DNA of 64,000 nt from Vitis vinifera (Eukaryota; Streptophyta; Magnoliopsida; Vitales; Vitaceae), in the NCBI RefSeq assembly GCF_030704535.1, contig NC_081820.1:20773001-20837000 (forward strand), written 5' to 3'. The notes beneath the pieces were generated by a model. It made no database searches and was not told where the DNA came from. It saw nothing but the letters and a program-made list of their open reading frames with translations. Position numbers and translations under genes: made by a program. Below are positions 1 to 12,305 of this stretch, piece by piece (position 1 is the first letter of the stretch; the number at the start of each line of letters is the position of its first letter).

Positions 1-77
1 AATAATGAAATTGTTCTTTTTCCTTAATTTTTTTTACCTCTTCAGTGTTTATATGTTTGTATTCCTACTTTTAACAG

Positions 78-1314
78 ATATCCGAGGTTGTCAATAGTAT
101 GAAAGACTTGATTGACTTCTGCAGGGAGAACAAAGTTGGGCCAATTGGTAAGGTTCCTTTACTGTTGAGGGTGATCTAAAATTTGCCGTAGTCGTGTCTT
201 CTTGGTTCAGTTGTTAGATTTGCAACCAACAAAAAGGACTTTCATGGCAACAATTATCGAGTTATTGTTCTTCCTGTGTAGAGTGTAAATTGTTTAGTTT
301 TCCCTTTATTTTTTCCTTTGAGAATGAAGAAGAGGTCATACATTCTTGTTTACTTGAACCTGATACAACCACTCATCTGCAGATGGGTTGAAAAGTTATC
401 CTCGACATGCTAGTGCAGTGAAGCTTGAGATGCAAAAGATGCAGGAGATGGAACAGCTTGCAAATGTTCAGGGTCTGCCGACGGATCGCAATACCCTTAA
501 TAAGCTAATAGCATTGCATCCTGGTCTAAACAGCCATATGAGCAATAATCCTCACATGGTTAATCGTGGAGCTTTAAGTGGCTCGGCACAAGCTGCTTTA
601 GCACTGACCAACTACCAGAATCTGCTGATGAGACAAAACTCCATGAATTCAAACCCTAGCTCGCTTCAGCAAGAGGGGCCATCTTCATTTAATAGCTCTA
701 ACCAGAGTCCATCTTCAACATTTCAGGGCCCTGCTACTTTGATTTCGGGATCCATGCACAACTTACCTGGTAGTGGTTTTTCCAGTCCCCATCTACCTCC
801 TCAACAGCAGCAGCAGCAGCAGCAGCAACAGCAACAACAACAACAGCGCTCATTGAACCCTAGTAGCTTGCTCCAACAGAATCCTGGTCTATCCTCTCAA
901 AGCAGCCAGGCTCTACAACAGCAGATGATCCAGCAAATGTTGCAGGAGATGACAAATAATTGCGGGCCAGGGATGCAGCAGCAGTCCCTTTCTGGCCAGA
1001 ACGTAAATGGGAGCATGACGAGGAGTGGGATGGGGTTTGGGAACAACAGTGCAGCAGCCACTGTAGCCAGCCCCAACTTATCAGGAAGCATTGGGGGGCC
1101 ACCACTGAGCAAGAGTAACAGTTTCAAAGGGCCATTGAATAGTGACTCTTCGGCTGGGGGTGCTAATAGTGGATTCAACCAAAAAGCATCAGATTTGGCA
1201 CATAATCTGCATTTGTCGGATGAAATGGTTCAGGATATAGCCCGTGAATTTCCGGATAATGGGTTCTTTAACAGTGACCTTGAGGATAATATGAGCTATG
1301 GCTGGAAAGCATGA
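78..1314 (+). CDS. SLK: SEUSS-like transcriptional co-regulator, C-terminal part (3' end of gene)
   Basis: Two exons are visible: 78-147 (after an AG at 76-77, ending at a GT donor at 148) and 383-1314 (after an AG at 381-382). The junction splits a codon and gives an uninterrupted reading through ISEVVNSMKDLIDFC...GPIDGLKSYPRH. Together they encode the last 333 residues, ending YGWKA. SEUSS/SLK proteins are plant nuclear adaptors related to LIM-domain-binding proteins; they bridge LEUNIG-type corepressors to DNA-binding factors in flower, ovule and embryo development. The LDB-like dimerisation domain lies upstream of the window. What is seen here is the Ser/Asn/Gln-rich tail with a run of 15 Gln (802-846) and the acidic end FFNSDLEDNMSYGWKA typical of SLK members. 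The convergent F-box gene lies about 1.1 kb downstream. Assignment to SLK rather than SEUSS itself rests on the tail and is fairly secure. Confidence 0.9.
802..846 (+). repeat. CAG/CAA polyglutamine tract in SLK
   Basis: Fifteen consecutive Gln codons (mostly CAG, then mixed CAA) lie in the last exon of the SEUSS-like gene. Mixed codon use makes slippage less likely than in a pure CAG run. Length polymorphism between cultivars is plausible. Confidence 0.95.
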
Positions 1315-2200
1315 CTAACCTAGTTTGAAGTTTGAACTGGCAAATCCACCAGCATATATCTTTCTTTGTACAGGACATTTGAAATAGTTCCATTTTCTTT
1401 TCTTTGAAAGTATGGAGTTTGCTGTGACTTCACTTATGTGTACTTTTTTTACTAGGATATTTAGCAACTCTTTTTGAGGGTTTTCTGTTTTCAAGTCTTG
1501 CAAATGTAATCTATCTATTGGACAAAGTCTTTAAGAGTTTCCTATTAAACCTGATTATCATGTGTTCCATTCCCATGCCTTTTTGGACTCTCTTCTTTTC
1601 TTATCTTGTCTGATTTGTTTTTTCTCTTCTGGCATTTATTTTTCTTCCTGTGGGTTCGGGACATTCTTTTCATTCTACGTTCTCGCAGCTATTTTCCACT
1701 TATGCAAGAGGAAAATTGAAAAACATGCGATTTCACCATCACTTGGGGGATGTGGGAGGGGCCGGGGGCTGCATTAGCAGCATCCTCCTGCCCACCAATT
1801 AAGTGTTCCTTGCAGTCCACCCAAGGCAGAAGGATCACTAACGATGTTGTCATGCTGACTGTTGTGTATAGAAAAACAAAGGTAATATAACAAAGGCACT
1901 CCGAAAGGGAAGGCATCATACAACTGCAGAGAGGGCTTCCTCAAATTCTCTATCTGATGAGGGGTGGGAGAAAAGGCATGTTCAGAATGCAGCCGAATAT
2001 GATTAGGTCCATTCATCCTGAGACGCAATTTGGCAAGTTCTTTAAGCCATTCAAAAGGCAAAACCAAACATAGACAAGGTTGGACCAAAGTCAAACTGCT
2101 TTTCAACACTCTTGCCATACATGTTATGATCAGTTACTGGCCGGGGTTTTAAAACACTGATTTACGGTAAACAAATTGATTACAGATGAACAGTCTCAGT
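1315..2200. other. Intergenic / 3' UTR region between convergent SLK and F-box genes
   Basis: The first 250 bases are probably SLK 3' UTR. From about 1740 to 2120 the composition is less AT-rich than typical intergenic DNA, and a 114-codon open frame exists on the minus strand (1774-2118), but it matches no family I recognise. It may belong to a long 3' UTR of the F-box gene or to a degraded gene piece. Confidence 0.4.
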
Positions 2201-2204
2201 TCCA

Positions 2205-2526
2205 GATGAGACTTGGTCTATCCAAAAAGCAGGGAAATGACAAAGGAATATTAAAGTGGATCAACATTGCACAGACTAAAGAGTAGGCAAGTAGTCATCT
2301 GAATCGTCTTCAGCTGCAGCACCAAGAAACCTTTCCATTATCATTTGCTCAATACTCCTAGCACCACTTTGGTCTATATCCAAAAAGTAGCGAAATGACA
2401 AAGGACTATTAAAGTCCATCAACACTGTACAGACTAAAAAGTAGGCAAGTAGTCGTCGTCTGAATCGTCTTCAGCTGCAGCACCAAGAAACCTTTCAATT
2501 ATTTGCTCAATACTCCTAGCATCACT
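2205..2526 (-). repeat. Tandem duplication of the F-box gene 3' tail
   Basis: About 160 bp is present twice in tandem: roughly 2205-2368 and 2380-2526. The right copy is the real end of the coding sequence plus early 3' UTR. The left copy repeats the sequence for the Cys-terminal tail (GAAAEDDSDDYLP then stop) and lies downstream of the functional stop codon, so it is now 3' UTR. The copies differ by scattered substitutions and small indels, for example one Asp codon fewer in the left copy. Confidence 0.9.
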
Positions 2527-5063
2527 CTGCATCCATGACGCCGTGTCGGCACCCAACCCTTCTGGTGCTACTACAGGAGACTGGCACTGGTATCCTCTAT
2601 GAAAGTATTTCAAGGTGAACTTCCCTGAGGGATCATGTATTTCAACATCAAATGCCTCTGAGAGTGGTCGACCAACAACTTGAACATGGGAGACACTGCA
2701 ACATCAAAGCCGAGTCTAAGAAACTCACAATCTGCTAAGTAATTTACACAACTATAAAGCAAAGCAGGTCTCTTGAATCAGAAGACAGCAAAATCCCTGT
2801 CTTGTTTTATCACATTTTACATAATTTTTTTTTATCTCAGAAAATATAAAAAGAAAATAACCCCTCCTTTTGAGTTGTTCCTGCACCAATTTTGCAGCAC
2901 AAAAGTGACAGGAAATCATATAAAACTGATCTATTATTAGTAACTTCACTTGCCATCCTAAAAACTAAGAAACTAGTTGCGTCCCATCTCAGCACCATAG
3001 AGTGTCTCCTTATTAAAAAGTAAATTCAGCACAGCCTGATCGCATCCTCAATGCAATATATAATACTACAATCCAGAGCATCGCTTGAATCCATTCAATT
3101 TTAAAATCCTTTTAGCATAGATGAAGCTTAGAGGGAGGTCTTTCATTTAGTAGGTACATGGGAATGTGCAAATAGGAGAGTCAAAACTGACGGTTATAGA
3201 AAAGAAGTGCAGGGGCACTTTGCCAGGAACATACCATATATAGTATAAACCATCCATCTCTTGTTTCTGAACTCTACCCAACAGCTCGATTTGCAGAATT
3301 CCTCCAATGCAAAGAGCAGGTTCTGGTAGCTTGAACTTTTGCAAGCGGTTTTCCTGTTTCATCAATAAGTTGATTAAGCTTTAGGCTATTTAAATTCATA
3401 AGTCACGCAAGACAGAATTAATAGAGTAATTAAAATAAAATACCCGAGAACATTTTTAGAGAACTGTTAAAAATACTTCTTTCCTTGCATACCTCAGCAA
3501 ATTTCTAGGTCAACAAGCTATTTTGTTTGAAAAATTACCCCACCAAAACCAAACCGACTCTTTTCTCTCTCTCTCTCCCCTTTTCTTTTTTATTTTTTGG
3601 TAAGTGCCATCAAAGAAACAATCATAAAGGAGAATTAAGATTGATGGTTAAGTATGCTTGAACTTATAATGTATAATTAGGAACATCTTTGCAATAAAAA
3701 GGAAGAACTATGTGTTAATGAGCTAGTCTTGAATCACATGTGACAAATCATGAAAAATGAATAATTTTGTTACAAGAATGGACACTCATCCATCCAAAGT
3801 CCCATTATGTGTTTCAGTGGGTTAGGATGGCGTCCCAGATAAAAAATTGGATACTTGTTAAGTTCCTACACACTGTACAAAAAAAATAAAACAAAATAAA
3901 ATAAAACAATAAAAACCTCAATCTGGGAATATAAAACTTTACCTGAGCCATTGGGAACTCTGGTGAAGTATATGTCCATATGTACTGATCCTCAAGAGAA
4001 TCAAAACCAGCAGCAGGATCATTTGCTGCATCACCACCTCTCTCCATTGGATACATCTGATGGCCCATTCGAAACCGCACAGCCTTAGCTGAATATATAG
4101 GGTGACCAAACTGAAAATATGCTGATATGCAAACATAAAAACTGTCAGTAGGGGAAAAACAACACATAAAACAAGTTATTAGGCAAATCAGGATTGACCT
4201 TGAAATGGTTGCACATGGATCTCAGTAACAACACACAAATTGGCAATCAACTTATAAACCAAACTCTCGGGAATCGAAGGATCCATTTCTCCTTCACTTG
4301 ACCAGTATGAAGCGCTGTGTCTAATCCTATCCCTTGGATCCAAAGTATTATCAATGGTTTCTTCAGGGTAGTTATCAGTGCTGGATGCGCTAATGGCCCG
4401 TGCTATGCAAGCAGTTCTCATGGAAGAGGTAAGTCCTTGAGCCAAATAGGCATAAACTCTATGATTCTTCTCCAAAATCTTCCGCTCCATATTGTTAGAC
4501 TGGACTTCTTCAGTTTCTATCATGTTGTTTATTTCAATAGCACCAGCCAAACTGGACATTTCAGGTAACATTCTTAAACAAAGCTGCTTAGAAAGGCCAT
4601 TTTCAATCACTGCAGGGAACTTAAAGCCACATCAGAATCACTCAAAAGAAGACATAACATACAGCCATTACATTTTTCATTCAGTTTGATTATGAAATCA
4701 AGTTTGTAGTAAAAATATAAAGCTCTACATTCTTTGCCTGATATTATACCTGATATTATATGTAATCAAGGTGGAGATGAAAATATCAGGTGTCTGTTCT
4801 ACAAAAATTACCACCATCCAATTGCGCCAACACATTTACAAACATAACAATCATGATTCCAAATAATATGTACATAAACACCTCAAAAGATTATAATAAA
4901 GCCGGTATTTCAACTCCACTGACTTACCAAATTGACGCCACAACCTTGAAACCGTGCTAACCCGAACAAGATCAGATGGGTCCTCCAAACACATCAGGAT
5001 TTTGATTGACATGTCACGTCCAAGCCAACGTATGAAATCATTGCCATCCCCCATTACAGGCAT
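2434..5063 (-). CDS. F-box protein, At4g00755-like
   Basis: Five coding exons on the minus strand: 5063-4928, 4609-4199, 4121-3943, 3353-3235 and 2695-2434. All have GT-AG borders and compatible phases, giving 368 aa. The ATG at 5063 reads MPVMGDGNDFIRWLG and is the first in frame. Residues about 8-45 form the F-box (WLGRDMSIKILMCLEDPSDLVRVSTVSRLWRQF), the SKP1-binding part of SCF ubiquitin ligases. The remainder (KQLCLRMLPE..., RIRHSASYWSSEGEMDPSIPESLVYKL, FGHPIYSAKAVRFRMGH, LPEPALCIGGILQIELLGRVQKQEMDGLYYI, HVQVVGRPL) is the conserved body of the Arabidopsis At4g00755 family, whose target is unknown to me. The length matches the roughly 377 aa of that family as I recall it. A leader intron separates the ATG from the promoter. 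The acidic tail DDSDDDYLPTF ends at a TAG at 2434-2436. Confidence 0.93.
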
Positions 5064-5065
5064 AT

Positions 5066-5654
5066 CTACAAAAATTTAAGCCTCTCCTATCAACTTTATA
5101 ACCCAATTCATATTTCCAAAACAGAATAGAAATTGCTCTAACAATCTGAGCTACCAAACAAAATATTCTACAAATCCACCTACAAAAAATTTACAAAAAA
5201 CCCTTTTATTCACATAATCATTCTTTGTAACCTAACAGATATTGATATTTGTAATTCCACATGAATCACAGGCGGGCCAACCCAATTTTTCTGTGAACCC
5301 ATCATTTATCACACACCCAAACCCAAAATCATAATTTTCATTTTTTTTTAAAATTTTGAATTCTCCTTCACGCACATGTGTCGATCTTCAACCTCCAAGA
5401 ATTAAAAACAATTTTGTGAAAAAAGGAAATCAACCAATCTATCATTGATTAAAATCATACACAAATAATTAAACTACGCTCATTGATTCTTCAACTTCCA
5501 CCCGTTATAGCAATCCCAGGAATCACCCAATTTCATTACGAGGCAAAATTAACACAACCCAATTCAAGAACAACGCAATCAAAGCCAAGAAATATATAAA
5601 CACATATATGGAGACAAAAACAGAAATAGATTAAGGTTACGGAAAGGAATGTAC
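5066..5654 (-). other. 5' UTR intron of the At4g00755-like F-box gene
   Basis: Read on the minus strand, a GT donor at 5654 (context CCTAG|GTACATTCC) and a pyrimidine-rich AG acceptor at 5066-5067 lie two bases upstream of the ATG. This predicts a 589 bp leader intron. It is inferred from splice signals only. Confidence 0.6.
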
Positions 5655-5714
5655 CTAGGTGAGAGAAAACCAAAAACACCCTAGGAGAGTGAGAATTCTT
5701 AGAAAGAGAAGGAG

Positions 5715-5720
5715 TTTATA
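5715..5720 (-). promoter_or_regulatory. Probable TATA box of the F-box gene, beside a CT-rich tract
   Basis: TATAAA on the minus strand (context CTCTATAAACTCC) lies about 60 bp upstream of the predicted leader-intron donor, which leaves room for a short first exon. A CT-rich tract (on the minus strand) lies immediately upstream, to about 5765, as often seen in plant promoters. Confidence 0.5.
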
Positions 5721-5829
5721 GAGAGAGGAGAGGAGAAGGGAGGGGGGAGAGAGAGAGGGGGGGCGTGCATGTAACCGGGACAGCACACAGATACCGTATC
5801 AGGTGGCGTAGAGATGAGGGATGTGGGCC

Positions 5830-8330
5830 CACTTTTCAGATACAAAATTTTTTCTCATTCTTGCCTCCAATTTACATGTTATTATATTTTATACCCTGAT
5901 TTTACAAAACTTTATTTAAGACAAAAAATCTTTATTATATTTTTGGCTCCATCCCGACCTTTCAACTTCATCCACGAATTAATTTGCTTTACACGTGGAT
6001 GTTTTTAACTTATCTCAAATTATGAGCCTCCTTATCGTGTGATTTGAAAACATTATTTTGTTTTTAAAAATCAAAATTATTTTTTTAAATTTATAGGATT
6101 GCTTTATAGATGTCCTCTAAACAGCAATAGAAATTATTTTTACATGTTTTTTAAAAATTAAAAATAATTTAAAAAAATATTATAAAAAGCAAATAAAGTA
6201 AAGTATATATTTCTTTTTCCTATCGGTGGTATCTTTGCCAACCTATGTCAAAAGTATTTAAACTCTCTTGTAGGAAAGTTGAGGAATATATGGACATTAA
6301 AAAAAAAATAAAAAATTCATACATGGGTCAAAATATGGTTTTTTTAAAATATAAAAATAAAAAACTAACAAAATTAGCCACATATACATAAAAACAATTA
6401 AATGTTGATAATGCATTGAGTTATTTTATACCTCTTCATTTGTTTACTAAAGTATTAAAATGTTTAAATTCTATAAAATGGATAAAGTAATATTTTTCAA
6501 AAATATATTTTAATTTGTTTATTGGTTTTAAAATAAATTGGGAATATCATATGATTTGTTTGATTGGTAGGCAAGTGAATTTTATTTTTTTAATTAATTC
6601 AAATGACTTTGGAAGCTTTGGTGAACAAGGGATACGATAGCCAATAAGGGTTTTATTAGCATTTGGTATATATCATTATTGAAAACTATTCCACCTACAA
6701 ATTGAAGCTAACGGTATAGTGCAAGTTCCATTATTTGGACATAGTTTTATTGTGAGTAGACGAAAGTAATATTTTTGTTTGTGAAATTCTTTTAAATGCG
6801 AACTCATTATGCAAATTATATTATGTTGTTTTATTTTTAAATTAAAAGTGTTGAATTTTTAAAAGAAATTGAATTTAATTATTGAATTAAATGATTTTAC
6901 CTCGCCCAATTGATTTTTTGGCTAAAAAAAAAATGATAATGCCCAAAATTTAATTTTATAAGATATTATATTTTTATATAGAAGTTTTTATTTTAAAAAC
7001 AAAAAATGGGAAGTGTGTCTAAACAACACTAAGTGTCGGATACACTTCCTATTTTCTATTTTAAAAAATAGAAAACGAACAATAATTTCCATATAAAATA
7101 TCATAATTTTTATATAAAATATATCAACTAACCTTTTCTTTATTTATTTTCTTTTAAATAAACTTTAAAAGCTATTTTTTTTAAGTGTTAAAGAGTTTTT
7201 ATATTTTATATAGAAGTTACAATTATTTTTGTTTTTTTAAAAAAAAGAAATGCATCCAAAATATTAAATCTAATTAATACTAGAAAGTTATAATTTAAAA
7301 CCAATCTAATTAATATTAAAAAAAAAGTCACAAATCAAAACTCATTCTAAATGACTCTTAATTTCTTCTTTACGCATCACTATATTTTTTCAATTGTTTT
7401 GTTAGGAAAATAAATTTCAAATTAAATAAGATTTAATGTCCTAGATTCATTTAAAAAAATTTAGGAATAAAATATTGATCAATAATGCCCCTATTATTTC
7501 TCCATGACATAGAATCACATTTTTTTGAATTAGTCTAAATCAAGCTAAGATTAATGTGTTGGATAGCTAACAACTTTATTAATTTAAAAAATAATTTAAA
7601 CTCAAAAAATAACCCGTGACTAAAAATTCATGGACTAAAACTGGATTAAAATAACTTTACTGTTTTTGTGTCCATAATTATACTTTTATGAATTTTTTGT
7701 TTTTATTCTTTGAAAAATATTTTAAAAATAATTTGTCTAACATCTTTATTTTTAGAAAACATTCAAAATTTTTATTTATTTATATTACTTTAACATCAAT
7801 TTTTTAAAAAACATGGACCAACCAACCTTTGTAGTCTTGTAAAAGTTTATCAACAATTCTTATTCTAGCTTTATATTGATCCATTATGCCAAAAGTTCTC
7901 TAGGAAAGAATGTGTCATCCTTTTTGTAAACTCTTAAGAGTAACACAAGTAAACCTTCAAGGGTTTAGCTTCCAACTCAGAGTTGGTGATTTGATCTTTT
8001 CCACATCTAATTTTTTTTGGAAAGATTTTATTTTCAGGATCAAATGCCAAAGTTAGGCTTGAGATAAATTTGTTTCCTTCTCTATTGTATTGTTCATTTA
8101 GCTTTTGTTAATGCATACAGCTTGGACAAAATTTGTTCTCTTAAATAGTACTTATATTATTTTGTAAGATATCTTGTTTCCTTTAGATTGATGTTGTGCC
8201 TTTTCTCCTTTTCTCCTTTTCTCTTTTTCTCTTTTTTTCTCCTTTTGGTAGGATTTTTAACATGGTATATATATTCTTTGAAATTTCTTTTGACTTCCCT
8301 AAAAGGAAGACTATTATTTGAAAAGAAAGG
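5830..8330. other. AT-rich intergenic DNA, no gene seen
   Basis: Long A/T homopolymer runs with stops in all frames. At about 7009-7054 two 8-base inverted arms (GGAAGTGT / ACACTTCC) could fold, possibly as the edge of a degraded MITE. Nothing else can be supported. Confidence 0.6.
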
Positions 8331-11300
8331 GATTAAAGTTTGACAAAAGGAATGACTTTATCAATTTGCAAGCCTCCTATTAGTTTATTAGTCACTTTAC
8401 ATTTTATGCACTCAATGAACCATCTCAATGGCCTTGGTGGAGTTCAAAATCTACTCAAGAGCTATTTTGCCCAAATATATGCTAGTATTTCAAGATCTCC
8501 AAATTGCTCTTGGGGTATTCCCTTTGCACAAACAAAGCTTCTCTCACTTGTCTTCCCTTATTGTCTCATTAAAATAATAAGAAAGAGGTTATTTAGGGCT
8601 CATCTCTTGTTAGTTTTGGTGAGTTCTCCTTTGTTGAAGGACAATGAGAGTGGTTAGAAGATGTGCTTGGACAATATTCTTTTTATAAAATCTCATCTTT
8701 ACAACTTGATTTTGATTTAGCTCTCACATATAATCATGATAAGAACATTGTTTGAGTCTTTTTCAAGCTATGGTGCCCCTCCACAAACTCATGTCAAACA
8801 AGCTTAGGAGAGCTTTCTATTTCCTTGTAGGACTTATGCACATTAGGTACATGTTCTTCCTATGTGGGATTCCCTTTTAGTCTTTCTTTATATTGAAGGG
8901 TTGAATGTTGTTGATTAAGACAACAAACTAGTTCTTTCTCAAAGCATCTAAGATTTGTTCCTTGCATTTCATTAGCAAAGTCATAAAGTTAACTATAGAT
9001 TTTGGGTAACCATTGCAAATTAGGTGAATTTTTGGTAGACCAATCAAGTATTAGAAATCCTAGCTAGGATTAACAACACAAGGACAAATGAATCATCTAA
9101 GACTCTCCAACTTATGGGCTTCTTTGGTTAATCTTGTAGGAGATTTTAGAAGGAGAATTATCATTGATTTAGGAATTGGAGTAGACCTTAAGGAAGGAGT
9201 TTACTTGGCTACTTTCTTATCTTGTTAATTGTGTACTTTGTCTTTTCTAATAAGAATGTAGGTCTCATTCATCTAGGTGCCTTAAAGGTTACCAACATGA
9301 TGGCTCATGGACACTCTTTTTGCATTGTAATGCCAATGTTAACTAGTATATTCAATGGGCTAAGGGATATTTCGTTGTCTATCTCTTTAAGCATGTATGA
9401 TATACGTTTTCTCATCCTTTATGTCTATTGACACACCTTTTAGTCATCCAATCAAATATCTTATGCCTTTGATGGTTATAATTAGTGGAGAGAAAGTTGG
9501 AATTTGTGGATTAATCCTTTCTAAGCCATGGACCATTGGGGTATATGAAAAAAAATATTCTAAAGATCTAAATCTAAGCACAACAGAAGCTTTTAAATAT
9601 AAAACCTTAGATTTAGGGGTTTTGAAAACTTTACCTTTGATCTAGATGTTTTTCGATTGATTTCAGTAAGTGAAAAGAACATTGTAGATCTCAAATACCT
9701 CGCAATCTTTTACTCGATAACTCTCTTTCTTTTGATCTTAGCATTGGATGTTGTGGAAACCTCATAGAGGGATGATAACTAGGGATTTTGTCTATCTGGA
9801 ATGAATAGGAAGACTAAATTGAAACCTTAACCCTTAAGAGGGTTTATATATACTTCTAGGGAGTTTAGGTGACTTGAACTTATCTTGGGGTTGAGTTACT
9901 TAATGTAGCTCAATGTAGTCCACTTGGGTTCTAATTGATTCTAAAAAAAGAGTTGATAAATAATCATAGCATTTGGCTATAAATGACAGAAAAATTGAAG
10001 AGATTTTTTTTTTGTTTGTTTGTTGCAAAAGTAAGTTGCAATTAGAAGAGTACGATGTTGAGATTTCAGTCCTTCATAAGAAGATTAACAACTTAAGTGG
10101 ACTTAATCTATTGTGTGTTTGGCAAGTTATAGGAGTTCATCATTTTTTTAGTGATAATTGATTCAATGAGAAATCTTTCCTTCTTATAGAATTATCATAG
10201 TGGGTTCATGCATGCTATTTAGTGTATAAGGGTCTTGAAAGGATGTCGATTGTGTGAAGTTGACTTAGATAAGGTTAAAAGACCCAAATTGAATTGTGTA
10301 AGTAGGATAGGGAATTAATGGCTTTTGTACTCCTTTGGAAAGGCATCCGAAAGTTATTGATATGAAATTAAAAGTCATCACATCCTCTTTAAGATTGATT
10401 TTTATTTGACAAGCCAACTCCATGATCTTGTCTTTTAGCATAATGTGTTGTTTGATAGGAACACTAACTAGTTGATAGTAATTATAGTATTTTGGGTTAT
10501 GCACTCGATTGTTCTCATTGAGGTGATTCATTTTTGGAAGTTCATATTAAGGAGGTCTTCAAAAATTCTAGGGACATTAGAGTCATGGAATAAGTTTTTC
10601 TTTTCTTATATTTCTTTCAAAGTATGATGGTTATTTTTATCTTTGCCTTTTAGGGTATTAGTCACAACTTTCCTTTTCTTCATTGGTTGGAGTAGTGTTT
10701 GTGGTCATAGGTATTCTTGTACTATTTTTTTTAAAAACTTGTCTCATTTGGGAGTGTCTTTTCTCCTTTCTTTAGCTCCTAGGCAAGTGAGCTCATACTT
10801 CCATTAACAAAGATGCGGAGTTCCATATCATGTTACTAACTCTTCAAAAGCTTTTGGTTTTATTCCTTGAAAAACGTAGCATGATCCATGGCTAAAGTAG
10901 AAACACTTGTGTAAATTTACCACTAGACTCATCGTCTCCTCACTAAAACCGAATTTTAGAGTTACCTGTTATGATAAGAATGAGTGTGAATCAATTTATT
11001 TAATTATCCCTCAAAAATGTAAAAGAGATGTTTAGATTATTAAAGGAAGTTGCTTTAGAAACATGCTTATCTTGGGACAAGTACTTTCACCTTACTTCAA
11101 GTAATGAAGCTTGTTTTGAAAATGAGAGTAGCTTTAGTGGGATCGAATTCAATAAATTCGACTCCTTGATTATTGTGTATGTTTTTCTTAAAATCCATGT
11201 TGTGTAAATTTATTGTAAAGGAAAGATGAATAGTAGAGATCATCAAACCGAGTGTGCTAGAAATTTATACACATAAATTTCTTTTAAATACAAAAAATAT

Positions 11301-11580
11301 GAAATAGATTTTTTTATTGATTTGTAAAACTAAGATTATAATCTCTATGTCCTTTGATTCTCCTTTCTTACAATTGTTGACAATAAAGAAGCATAATTTG
11401 GATCGCTTAACTTGAGCCTATACGTTAGACTTAATTTGGCTTACGCCTCACCTTGAACTTAGGCTTAGACTTTGCCTTGGTTGGGCTTGGGCTTGAAACC
11501 TTTGCTTGATTTGAATCATGTTGATTGAGATGTAAAACCTAATTAAATTTCAAGTTAAAGATGCCTCAAACTTGTTTTCA
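8330..11580. other. Degraded repeat-like region, no intact gene
   Basis: The composition is moderately AT-rich, with short open frames (for example 8340-8657 and 9222-9645) that resemble no family I know. The part at about 9590-9960 is related to the LTR pair at 59.5-62.7 kb (described separately), so the surroundings may be the remains of a large LTR element lacking recognisable gag or pol. Confidence 0.4.
9590..9960 (-). mobile_element. Degraded relative of the 61 kb LTR family
   Basis: Several landmarks match the left LTR at about 59.6-60.1 kb in the same order: ATCTAGATGTTTTTCGATTG, an ACTCGAT motif after AATCTTTTACTCG, AAACCTTAACCCTTAAGAGGG followed by TTATATATACTTC (a TATA-like start region), then GGTGACTTGAACTTATC and TTGAGTTACTTAATGTAGCTC. 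Orientation follows the left (minus-strand) copy. Ends were not found. Confidence 0.5.
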
Positions 11581-11994
11581 AACCTTTGAACTTGTTTCAA
11601 TTTTCAAAATTTTTGTTTGAATCTTCAAACTTATTTCTCGAATATTTATATTTATTATTAAAATTTATTCTTTTAATCTTAAAATTCCTCCCTTCTTTGA
11701 ATTTGTTTTTCAAATATTTGAACTTGTTTTTTAAATCCTTGAACTCATTTGTTAAATCTTCAAACACTTGAAGCTCTTCTTGAATCATTGAGACAAATTC
11801 TCTTAAACTCTTCTCAAGTGTACAAGTGTGTTTTAAAAGTTAAAAAGACCTTATTTAAAATCCTTAATCTCAAGATACTAATTATTATTTCGATATTTAT
11901 CTTCATTGTAATATCCAAAATTAAAATTGATATTTATTTATTTTTAACTATCAAAATTATTTTTATTTATTTTCTATTTTATCATAAGATAATT

Positions 11995-12029
<35 letters not shown>

Positions 12030-12305
12030 TCTCATAGGATATAATTGACAATTGACAAAATTTCCTATGTTTTAAGTGCCATATTTTGAATTCATGATAT
12101 TATTTTATTTGAAATAACTAAATACGCTAATGTTTTATATTATAAATTTTGTGAGTATATGATGATTTTTCATTTGATTACAAATAGCTTTCCAAAGATG
12201 CTTTACTAATTTAGCTGCTAACATCTTTTTCATGGATAGATATCATATACACTAAATAAGAAAAGTCAATTTTGTCCATAAGTGTATTATTATCAATAGA
12301 AATAC
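11580..12305. repeat. Low-complexity TTCAAA-rich DNA with a (TA)n microsatellite
   Basis: About 11580-11800 is a degenerate array of TTCAAACTTG/TTCAAATTT-like words that creates open frames on both strands with Leu/Phe- or Lys/Asn-rich products; these are not credible proteins. A (TA)n microsatellite spans about 11998-12026. Confidence 0.7.

Noticed and set aside
1689-2118. Minus-strand frames of 76 and 114 codons downstream of SLK
   Set aside because: No family resemblance, no splice context; more likely UTR or non-coding DNA.
11598-11790. Lys/Asn-rich coiled-coil-like protein on the minus strand
   Set aside because: The frame is produced by a degenerate TTCAAA-type simple repeat.
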